Part shown: positions 1 through 5,378 of the stretch, in pieces
How positions within the stretch are numbered: position 1 is the stretch's first letter
How the letters are laid out: every line of letters starts with the position of its first letter
Source: Olsenella sp.
GTDB lineage: Bacteria; Actinomycetota; Coriobacteriia; Coriobacteriales; Atopobiaceae
Reading direction: 5' to 3'
Assembly (NCBI GenBank): GCA_015062715.1
Contig: SUUD01000053.1
Span: 1-9,783, forward strand
Length of the DNA: 9,783 nt
Position numbers and translations under genes: made by a program
The notes under the pieces: generated by a model
Database searches by the model: none
What the model saw: only the letters and a program-made list of their open reading frames with translations
Told to the model about the DNA's origin: nothing

Positions 1-34
1 TCATCTCGCGCGTGGTCCTCACCTTAGGCGGCAT
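1..34 (-). CDS. Start of a probable TetR/AcrR-family regulator (partial, runs off window)
   Basis: Only the first 11 codons are inside the window: ATG at 34-32, reading MPPKVRTTREM and then an A that opens the next codon. I accept it as a real start for three reasons. A Shine-Dalgarno-like AAAGGGGA lies at 46-39, a few bases upstream. A good minus-strand promoter with a TATAAT box sits 33 bases further up. A dyad suited to autoregulation lies between them. The peptide resembles the N-terminus of many TetR-family repressors, where a short basic leader (MPPK, then TT/TRE) precedes the first DNA-binding helix. That reading is inference from 11 residues; another small DNA-binding protein is possible. 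Its target genes are outside the window. Confidence 0.5.
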   Translation of the reverse strand, partial: MPPKVRTTREM

Positions 35-50
35 CCGTTCCCCTTTCGTT

Positions 51-68
51 ATATTACAGCTGTCATAT
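51..68. promoter_or_regulatory. Dyad operator over the -10/start region of the leftward promoter
   Basis: ATATTACAG (51-59) is followed directly by CTGTCATAT (60-68). The two 9-base arms are inverted copies with one mismatch around a perfect ACAGCTGT core, and the site is AT-rich in otherwise GC-rich DNA. It overlaps the last bases of the minus-strand TATAAT box (72-67) and covers the expected transcription start (about 60). A bound protein there would block initiation. The size and position fit an autoregulatory operator for the TetR-like gene starting at 34. The binding protein is inferred. Confidence 0.5.
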
Positions 69-94
69 TATAGGGACAGGGACGCCCCGTCAAA
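67..94 (-). promoter_or_regulatory. Sigma-70-type promoter for the leftward regulator gene
   Basis: On the minus strand a -35 box TTTGAC (94-89) is separated by 16 bases from a consensus -10 box TATAAT (72-67). The expected start near 60 gives a leader of about 25 bases ahead of the ATG at 34. The -35 box directly abuts the end of the left copy of the tRNA terminator (97-120), so read-through from the tRNA should stop just before this promoter begins. Confidence 0.6.
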
Positions 95-96
95 CG

Positions 97-120
97 AAAA
101 GGCCTCCCAGCTGGGAGGTC
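97..120 (-). terminator. Second copy of the tRNA-Leu terminator
   Basis: This is a 20-base inverted repeat (101-120) of the same sequence as the terminator next to the intact tRNA, followed on the minus strand by a short T run (100-97). One base differs (119), which puts an A-C mismatch near the foot of the minus-strand hairpin, so it may be slightly weaker. It belongs to the 57-bp duplication and would insulate the leftward regulator from upstream transcription. Confidence 0.55.
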
Positions 121-153
121 TCTCAAGTTTGATGGTGCGGGCGAAGGGACTTG
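97..153 (-). repeat. Relic copy of tRNA-Leu 3' end plus terminator
   Basis: Positions 97-153 repeat 267-323 at an offset of exactly 170 bases with 54 of 57 bases identical (differences at 119, 121 and 126). The copy holds the last 21 bases of the tRNA-Leu gene including the encoded CCA (minus strand 153-133), the 12-base spacer, and the terminator hairpin. Identity stops abruptly inside the T loop at 153/154, and no acceptor 5' half, D arm or anticodon arm follows, so it cannot be a working tRNA. It could be the remains of a second tRNA-Leu copy in tandem, or the far attachment repeat of an element that once used the tRNA 3' end and has since been lost. Confidence 0.8.
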
Positions 154-245
154 CCGCGCCGCCCTTCGGGCGCCGCTTCCGGCCTCGCTGCGCTCGGCCC
201 GCGAGGCCCCACTGGGGCCTCGCGCCCTCTCGGGGTTCAAGTCCC
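154..245. other. GC-rich hairpin cluster between the two tRNA-end copies
   Basis: This segment has no convincing gene. It holds a perfect 10-bp stem with a 3-base loop (201-210 pairing with 214-223, GCGAGGCCCC/GGGGCCTCGC) and a smaller 5-bp stem (160-164 with 168-172). At its right end GGGGTTCAAGTCCC (232-245) is an exact inverted copy of 316-329, the T arm of the intact tRNA-Leu. The 8 bases GGGACTTG (146-153) at its left border and CAAGTCCC (238-245) at its right border are inverted repeats of each other. The open frames across it are translations of structured RNA or repeat sequence and have no start-site support. Confidence 0.55.
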
Positions 246-264
246 CCGGCGTGTCCTCGGAAAT

Positions 265-290
265 GAAAAAGGCCTCCCAGCTGGGAGGCC
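265..290 (-). terminator. Rho-independent terminator of tRNA-Leu
   Basis: A perfect 20-bp palindrome (271-290) folds into an 8-bp stem with an AGCT loop. On the minus strand it is followed by TTTTT (270-266). It begins 12 bases past the CCA end of the tRNA gene. The plus-strand side has no T run, so it acts only leftward. Confidence 0.85.
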
Positions 291-302
291 ACTCAGGTTT
301 GA

Positions 303-389
303 TGGTGCGGGCGAAGGGACTTGAACCCCCACGAGATTGCTCTCATACGGACCTGAACCGTACGCGTCTGCCAATTCCGCCACGCCCGC
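303..389 (-). tRNA. trnL-CAG: tRNA-Leu (anticodon CAG)
   Basis: A complete 87-base class II tRNA with encoded CCA reads on the minus strand. The acceptor GCGGGCG (389-383) pairs perfectly with CGCCCGC (313-307), followed by discriminator A (306) and CCA (305-303). The anticodon stem is TACGG/CCGTA around TTCAGGT, giving anticodon CAG (plus-strand 353-355), which reads the CUG codon frequent in this GC-rich DNA. The long variable arm (GAGA, GCAA loop, TCTC) and the T loop TTCAAGT are typical of tRNA-Leu. The A discriminator and the long variable arm agree with leucine identity. It is transcribed alone from its own promoter and ends at the adjacent palindromic terminator. Confidence 0.97.
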
Positions 390-399
390 GTAAGTCGGG

Positions 400-429
400 A
401 TTCTACTACTAACCGCCTCCAATTGGCAA
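400..429 (-). promoter_or_regulatory. Promoter of tRNA-Leu
   Basis: On the minus strand the -35 box TTGCCA (429-424) and the -10 box TAGAAT (405-400) are 18 bases apart. Transcription would start about 4 bases before the mature 5' end at 389, a very short leader, as is common for tRNA genes. The -35 box overlaps a CCAATTGG palindrome (419-426). Confidence 0.65.
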
Positions 430-479
430 ACGAGAATCACACTCCCTCTATAAAAGGGCGCGGGCGGGCCCGGCCGCGA

Positions 480-509
480 TTGTCTGCCGCGCGCCCCTAG
501 GGGTAGAAT
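480..509 (+). promoter_or_regulatory. Probable promoter of the kinase/cell-wall operon
   Basis: TTGTCT (480-485) and TAGAAT (504-509) are 18 bases apart, and the -10 hexamer is identical to that of the neighbouring tRNA gene. The start would fall near 516, leaving a leader of about 43 bases before the GTG at 559. A 10-bp palindrome CCCCTAGGGG (494-503) fills the spacer right next to the -10 box and could bind a regulator, though it may simply be GC-rich chance. A second -10-like TATAAA lies upstream at 449-454, without a well-spaced -35 box. Confidence 0.5.
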
Positions 510-558
510 AGCCCCAGCGTACGGACAAAAACGCAGCTGAGACAAACCGAGGAAAGCC

Positions 559-2499
559 GTGCGAGAAGCATCAGGCCCACATACCATGCTCCGGAGGAGG
601 GCGGTCGGCTCGCCCAACCCCTATGGCACCGACGACGCCGGGCAGCAGCCCGAGCGCCGGGCCGACGAGCTCATCCTGAACAGGTACCGCGTCCTCGAGT
701 CCCGCGCTGAGGGTGGCTTCGGGACCGTCGAGGTCTGCTGGGACACGCGCCTGCAGCGCCGCGTCGCCATCAAGTGCATCCCGCTCAGCGCCCCGGGCGC
801 CGCCACCAACGCCTCCACCATACAGGAGGCCCTGGCCGAGGCGCGCACCTCGTGCATGCTCTCGCACCCCAACATCGTGACGGTCTACGACTTCGAGGCC
901 GACTACGACTACGCCTACCTGGTCATGGAGCTCGTCGACGGCGTCACCCTGGGTGAGCTGCTCGCCCGCGTGGAGGGCGGGGCGCTCACGCCCGACGAGA
1001 CGGCCTATCTGCTCGACTCGCTGGCCGACGCCCTCGACTACGCCCACGAGAACGGCGTGCTGCACCTCGACATCAAGCCGGCCAACATCATGGTCGACCG
1101 CAAGGGCATCATCAAGCTCGGCGACTTTGGCATGGCCACGCTCGCAAGTGCCGCCGGCTACGCGGACGCCCGCGGCGGCACGGTCGGCTACATGCCGCCC
1201 GAGCAGATCAGGGGCGGCCTGGTCGACGAGCGCTGCGACCTCTTCGCGCTCGCCGTCGTCGTCCTGCAGTCGCTCACCGGCAAGAACCCCTTCGCCGCCC
1301 GCACCGCCGACGAGTCCCTCGCCCTCATCCAGAAGGGCGGCCGTGGCAACATGACCGTCGCCCGGCTGCTGGGCTCCGCACCGCCCGAGGCCGCGACGGG
1401 CATCGCGGGCGCCCTCGAGCAGGACCCCGCATACCGGACGACATCGGTCGCCGAGTTCGCCGACGCCTGCGTCGACGCCCTGGGCGACCCCGACCAGGGC
1501 CTCGCCTCCCTGCGCGAGCTGCTCGAGCAGCTCACCGACGACGAGCACCAGGGCACCGTCTACCACGGGCGGCGGCTCTCCCTCGCGGAGCGCGCGCCAT
1601 GGCTGGGGACGTTCTGCTGCCGCGCCCTCGTGGCGGCGAGCCTGGCCTGGCTCGGCTGGAGCGTGGCGCCGTGCCTGGGCCTCGGGGGACTCCCCCACCG
1701 CCTGGCGCCGACGCTGGTCGCGGCCGTCTCGGCGGCAGCCCTGCCGCCCCTCGGCGCCGCCCTCGCCGTCCTGGGCATGAGCGTCGCCTGCTTCGTCGGC
1801 GGGGCGTCCACCCCCGACCTGAGCCCCGGCGCCGCGATCGCGTCGCTTGGCCCGCGTGCCGCCGGCGCGAACGCCGTCGACGTCGCCGAGGTCTCCGGCC
1901 TGGGCATCGCGCCGGGCACCTCCCTCAACCTGCAGCCCTATGCGGTGGTTGGCATCGGGCTCGTCGTGGCCGCCCTGCTGTGCCTGTGGTGGTATCGCGT
2001 CGGCCGGGTCCACCACCTCGCCGCCGCCGCCCTGCTCGCGCCAGCCATCACCCTCTCCCCCGCCACGGGCGTCGCCCTGTGCGCCTACGGCCTCACCCCG
2101 CTCGCCGCGGCCGCGACCGTCCTTTTGGGCGGCGCCATCCGGGGCGTCGTGGTGACGGGCTCCGCGATGGGCGTATCCGCCCAGACCGTCTGGGCGGTCG
2201 CCCGGACCACCTTCGCGACGCCCGCCAACCTGGTCGAGCCGGCAGCCCTCGCGCTGGTAGCCCTCGTCACCTCGGCGCTCTCCCGGCGCGAGAGCGGGCC
2301 GCTCGCCATCCTGGCGCAAGCCCTGTGCGCCTGCGGCGTCGTCTTTTCCCAGATGCTGGCCGTCAGGGTGAAGAATGGTGGTATATGGGAGCCCCCGAGC
2401 CCGACCTCGGTTGCCGTTGCGCTACTCTTATTCATACTTATGGGCTTTGCCGTCATGACCTTTGGGCCGCCCCGTTCGATCCAGGAGGATTTCGAATGA
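559..2499 (+). CDS. Ser/Thr protein kinase with non-RD catalytic loop and polytopic membrane domain
   Basis: 646 residues. The GTG start is preferred because GAGGAAAG (549-556) lies just upstream; a later ATG at 586 has no ribosome site. Residues 42-305 are a Hanks-type kinase domain: a glycine loop of divergent form (AEGGFGTVE, 50-58, first Gly replaced by Ala), Lys72 in VAIK, probable helix-C Glu94, catalytic HLDIKPAN (169-176, Asp171 and Asn176 kept), DFG 189-191, and PPE (213-215) in place of APE. Leu170 replaces the usual Arg before the catalytic Asp, making this a non-RD kinase that may not need activation-loop phosphorylation. After a short charged linker, residues from about 350 to 640 form roughly eight or nine hydrophobic segments with little extracellular loop, so it is a polytopic membrane kinase with no PASTA repeats. 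It leads the operon and overlaps fhaA by ATGA. It may fill the PknA role, but the membrane domain is unlike the single-span PknA and I do not recognise it. Confidence 0.9.
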   Translation: MREASGPHTMLRRRAVGSPNPYGTDDAGQQPERRADELILNRYRVLESRAEGGFGTVEVCWDTRLQRRVAIKCIPLSAPGAATNASTIQEALAEARTSCMLSHPNIVTVYDFEADYDYAYLVMELVDGVTLGELLARVEGGALTPDETAYLLDSLADALDYAHENGVLHLDIKPANIMVDRKGIIKLGDFGMATLASAAGYADARGGTVGYMPPEQIRGGLVDERCDLFALAVVVLQSLTGKNPFAARTADESLALIQKGGRGNMTVARLLGSAPPEAATGIAGALEQDPAYRTTSVAEFADACVDALGDPDQGLASLRELLEQLTDDEHQGTVYHGRRLSLAERAPWLGTFCCRALVAASLAWLGWSVAPCLGLGGLPHRLAPTLVAAVSAAALPPLGAALAVLGMSVACFVGGASTPDLSPGAAIASLGPRAAGANAVDVAEVSGLGIAPGTSLNLQPYAVVGIGLVVAALLCLWWYRVGRVHHLAAAALLAPAITLSPATGVALCAYGLTPLAAAATVLLGGAIRGVVVTGSAMGVSAQTVWAVARTTFATPANLVEPAALALVALVTSALSRRESGPLAILAQALCACGVVFSQMLAVRVKNGGIWEPPSPTSVAVALLLFILMGFAVMTFGPPRSIQEDFE

Positions 2500-3533
2500 A
2501 CTTCTTCAATGTCTTCGAGGACCGCGTCTCCAGCATCTTCGGCGCCTCGCGCCGTGGCTTCACCGCGCCCTTCTCGTTCAAGCGGCTCGGCAAGCGCGCC
2601 GCCCACGAGATGGAGAACGAGACCTTCGTCATCGATGGCGTGGACACCGCCCCGGCGCTCTACACCGTGCTCGTGAGCGGCACCGACGACGCCCTCCTGC
2701 GCCCCTTCTACGAGCAGCTCACCGCCGAGATCCGCCAGTTCATCGAGGCGCAGGCCCAGATTCGCGGCTATGCCTTCGTGGGCGAGCCGCTCGTGCGCTT
2801 CATGGTCGACCCGTCGCTGCGCAGCGGCAAGTTCTCGGTCTTCGCCGAGAACGTCGACGCACGCACCCTCGCGCGCCTGCGCGAGGAGGAGCGCGCCTAC
2901 CTGAGCGGTGGCGTGGCCGCGAGCGGCGCTGCCGTCCAGACCCCCGGCCGCCGCTCGCGTGCGGCGGCGCCCGTCGCGGCGGCACCGGTCGCCTCCCCGG
3001 GCCTCAAGCCCATCCCCAGCCCGGCGGTCATCGCGGGCGAGGTGGCGGAGGACGCCGGCCTCGACGTCATCCCCGCAAGCGAGCTCCACGAGTCCATCGT
3101 GGTGTCGGCGCCGCAGCATGGCGCCGCCGAGCAGCCGCAGCCGAAGGGCACGTTCACGAACGACCCCTACGGCACGGGCGCCATCATGGCGGTCCACAAC
3201 GCCGAGGCCGCGCTCGTCGCCCAGCAGACGGCGCAGCAGGAGGCACCCGTCTCCTGCCTGCTCATCGACCGCCAGTCCGGGCGCACCTACACGGCCATCG
3301 CCCCCAAGTGCATCATCGGCCGCGAGCGCACGAACCACGGCATCGTCCTGCGCGACCCCAACGTCTCGCGGCGCCACGCCGAGCTCGCCTACACGGGCAC
3401 CGCCTGGCGCATCACCGACCTCAACTCGACCAACGGGACGCTGGTCAACGACGTCGACATCGACCAGTGCTTCCTGCGTGACGGCGACCTCATCACGCTC
3501 GGCCTCGTGAACCTCGAGTTCAGGGCCAGCTAG
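2496..3533 (+). CDS. fhaA: FhaA-like protein (DUF3662 plus FHA domain)
   Basis: 345 residues. The start at 2496 is fixed by AGGAGG at 2483-2488 and an ATGA overlap with the kinase stop. The frame stays open further upstream, but only as a shadow of the kinase gene. Residues about 1-135 match the FhaA N-terminal domain (DUF3662): FxPF-type start, the AHEMENE helix near 36-42, then a strand region ending with KFSVFAE. Residues 140-250 are a low-complexity Ala/Pro linker. Residues about 253-345 are an FHA phosphothreonine-binding domain with GR (275-276), SRRH (291-294) and NSTNGT (310-315), the residues that hold the phosphate and the loop structure. In mycobacteria FhaA is phosphorylated by PknA/PknB and docks on phosphorylated cell-wall factors such as the MurJ/MviN pseudokinase domain. 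The protein is cytosolic, with no signal or membrane segment. Confidence 0.93.
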   Translation: MNFFNVFEDRVSSIFGASRRGFTAPFSFKRLGKRAAHEMENETFVIDGVDTAPALYTVLVSGTDDALLRPFYEQLTAEIRQFIEAQAQIRGYAFVGEPLVRFMVDPSLRSGKFSVFAENVDARTLARLREEERAYLSGGVAASGAAVQTPGRRSRAAAPVAAAPVASPGLKPIPSPAVIAGEVAEDAGLDVIPASELHESIVVSAPQHGAAEQPQPKGTFTNDPYGTGAIMAVHNAEAALVAQQTAQQEAPVSCLLIDRQSGRTYTAIAPKCIIGRERTNHGIVLRDPNVSRRHAELAYTGTAWRITDLNSTNGTLVNDVDIDQCFLRDGDLITLGLVNLEFRAS

Positions 3534-3541
3534 GAGGCCAC

Positions 3542-3955
3542 ATGATCGACCTCGTCCTCTTCGTCGGGCGCATCCTGCTCGTCGTCCTTCTGTATCTGTT
3601 CCTGTTCTCGGTCATGAGGACGGGCATCGGCCTGGTGCGCGGCCAGCGCACCGACACGGCCATCTGGTGCGTCGACGTCGAGAAGGGCCCCAAGCAGCTG
3701 CGCGGCCTGCACGTCGACATGCTGGGGCCGGTCGTGGTCGGGCGCTCCCCGTCGTCCGACATCGTGATCGCGGAGCCGTACGTGTCGTCGACGCACGCGC
3801 GCTTCACGCTCCAGGGGCCCGCCCTCGTGGTCGAGGACCTGGAGTCCACCAACGGGACCTACGTGAACGGCCACCCCATCGAGCAGCCCGTCACCCTGCG
3901 TGACGGCGACGAGGTGCAGGTGGGCGACACCATCATGAGGGTCAGCAGGCAATGA
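3542..3955 (+). CDS. fhaB: FhaB/FipA-like membrane-anchored FHA protein
   Basis: 137 residues, ATG start. AGGAGG (3532-3537) overlaps the fhaA stop codon and lies 4 bases before the start, so translation of the two is probably coupled. Residues 3-25 are one hydrophobic segment, consistent with an inner-membrane anchor and the rest in the cytosol. Residues about 63-137 form the FHA domain: GRSPSSD (67-73), SSTH (82-85) and ESTNGT (101-106), all key phosphothreonine contacts present. The length is close to mycobacterial FhaB (FipA), which is phosphorylated by PknA and links FtsZ with FtsQ under stress. Whether that division role applies here is inference. Its stop overlaps the phosphatase start (ATGA). 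Confidence 0.92.
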   Translation: MIDLVLFVGRILLVVLLYLFLFSVMRTGIGLVRGQRTDTAIWCVDVEKGPKQLRGLHVDMLGPVVVGRSPSSDIVIAEPYVSSTHARFTLQGPALVVEDLESTNGTYVNGHPIEQPVTLRDGDEVQVGDTIMRVSRQ

Positions 3956-5376
3956 CGGAGGTCATCAACACCTCCCTGCCCGAGCCGGGCGACACCGCCG
4001 ACCTCACCGAGGTCGTCGCTGCCGTGCGCGAGGCGACCATGGACCCCGAGCCGCTCGTGGCCGTGCCCTCGCCGGTCGCCATCCCGGACCCCGCACCCGC
4101 CGAGACACCGGGGGGCGACGCCCCGTCCCCGGTGCCCGTCAACGCCCCGGGCCTCAAGACGGTCCCCGTCGAGGGTCGCGTGGGGGCGGACACGAGCACC
4201 GGCCACACCAAGGCGCTCTCGTGGGGCGCACGCTCCGACGTCGGCCTCATCCGCGGCCACAACGAGGACTCCTTCCTCGTCCAGGCCCCGCTGTTCGCCG
4301 TGTGCGACGGCATGGGCGGGCATGCGGCCGGCGAGGTGGCGAGCTCCATCGCCGTGCAGTCGCTCGGCCGCAGCGCGGTCGACCACGCCGACGACGCTCT
4401 GCTCGGCTCGGCCGTCGAGGCGGCGAACGCCGACATCATCCACTCCGTCGAGAACGGCGTCGGCAAGGCGGGCATGGGCTGCACCGCGACCTGCGCCGTG
4501 TTCGAGGGCGACCGCATGGCCGTCGCCCACGTGGGCGACTCGCGCATCTACGTGCTGCATGCGGGCACCCTGGTGCGCGTCACCCACGACCACTCCTTCG
4601 TCGAGGAGCTCGTCGACGCCGGCGAGATCACCGCCGACGAGGCGCGCATCCATCCGTCGCGCTCCGTCATCACGCGCGCCCTCGGGTCGGACCCCGACAT
4701 GTACGCCGACCACTTCACCCTCGAGGTGGAGCGCGGCGACCGCATCATCCTGTGCTCGGACGGCCTCTCCTCGATGGTGCCCGACAGCCTCATCGAGTCG
4801 ATCGCCGTGTCGAGCGCCAGCCCGCAGCAGGCGGCCGACAACCTCGTGAGCTGCGCGCTCTCGGAGGGCGGCCACGACAACGTCACCGTCATCGTCGTCG
4901 ACGTCGTCGACGACGGCCGTGCCGAGCGCCGCCGGAAGGAGGTCCTCAAGCACCTCAGCACCTGGGCCACCGGCGTGCTCGTCGTGCTCGCGGTCGTGGT
5001 CGTCGCGGGGGCCGTCTTCGTGAACAGGTCCTGGTACCTCGCCAACAACGGCGGCTCCGTGGGCATCTACCATGGCGTCCACGCGTCGCTGTTCGGGCTC
5101 GACCTCTACCGCCTCGACGAGAGCACGCCCGTGAGCGTGCGCGACCTCCCCGACGCCGTGCAGAAGCAGCTCGAGGACGGTATCCCCGTCTCCAGCCACG
5201 ACGAGGCCGCCTCGACGGTCGAGGGCTACCTCGAGCAGATCGAGGCCGACAAGGCCAAGGCGGCCGAGACGGCCGACTCCATGCAGGCCCAGGCCGAGAC
5301 GGACGAGAACGGCAACCCCATCATCGCAGCCGGGGACGCCCCCGCCAGCGCGACCGCCCCGAAGGTGGGTGACTAG
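3952..5376 (+). CDS. pstP: PP2C-family Ser/Thr phosphatase, membrane anchored (PstP-like)
   Basis: 474 residues; the ATG overlaps the fhaB stop (ATGA). It removes phosphate from kinase substrates and from the kinases. The catalytic domain covers about residues 89-318: SDVGLIRGHNEDSF (95-108), the metal-binding DGMGGHAAGE (119-128), GCTAT (176-180), VGDSRIYV (194-201), the SDG Asp270, and GGHDN with Asp309. A charged stretch (323-335) leads to one membrane segment (about 337-357). The remaining 115 residues would be outside the cell, as in mycobacterial PstP; their last part (from about 420) is Glu/Ala/Lys-rich and probably helical. Unlike typical PstP, which starts almost directly at the SDVGL motif, this protein carries about 88 extra Pro/Ala/Glu-rich residues in front. 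Met30 could be a later start but lacks a ribosome site, so the long form is favoured. Confidence 0.94.
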   Translation: MTEVINTSLPEPGDTADLTEVVAAVREATMDPEPLVAVPSPVAIPDPAPAETPGGDAPSPVPVNAPGLKTVPVEGRVGADTSTGHTKALSWGARSDVGLIRGHNEDSFLVQAPLFAVCDGMGGHAAGEVASSIAVQSLGRSAVDHADDALLGSAVEAANADIIHSVENGVGKAGMGCTATCAVFEGDRMAVAHVGDSRIYVLHAGTLVRVTHDHSFVEELVDAGEITADEARIHPSRSVITRALGSDPDMYADHFTLEVERGDRIILCSDGLSSMVPDSLIESIAVSSASPQQAADNLVSCALSEGGHDNVTVIVVDVVDDGRAERRRKEVLKHLSTWATGVLVVLAVVVVAGAVFVNRSWYLANNGGSVGIYHGVHASLFGLDLYRLDESTPVSVRDLPDAVQKQLEDGIPVSSHDEAASTVEGYLEQIEADKAKAAETADSMQAQAETDENGNPIIAAGDAPASATAPKVGD

Positions 5377-5378
5377 CC

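Noticed and set aside
12..292. Open frames on both strands across the tRNA-end repeats
   Set aside because: They run through terminators, the tRNA relic and hairpins, have no ribosome sites, and are explained by GC-rich DNA with few stops.
237..617. Minus-strand open frame of 126 residues containing a GVAELADAYGSG-type peptide
   Set aside because: It is a translation of the tRNA-Leu gene itself, a well-known false protein in annotations; it also crosses the promoter region and the start of the kinase.
571..2319. 582-residue minus-strand frame opposite the kinase
   Set aside because: Its composition is Gly/Arg/Asp-rich with no family likeness. It mirrors the strong third-position GC bias of the plus-strand gene, which has clear kinase motifs.
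2411..2441. Possible promoter (TTGCCG and TACTTA) ahead of fhaA in an AT-richer stretch
   Set aside because: The -10 match is poor, and the AT-richer bases are explained by codons of the last membrane segment of the kinase.
1599..2495. Long 5' extension of the fhaA frame back to 1599
   Set aside because: The frame is open there only as an Arg/Pro/Gly-rich shadow of the kinase gene. AGGAGG plus ATG at 2496 and the DUF3662-type N-terminus fix the true start.
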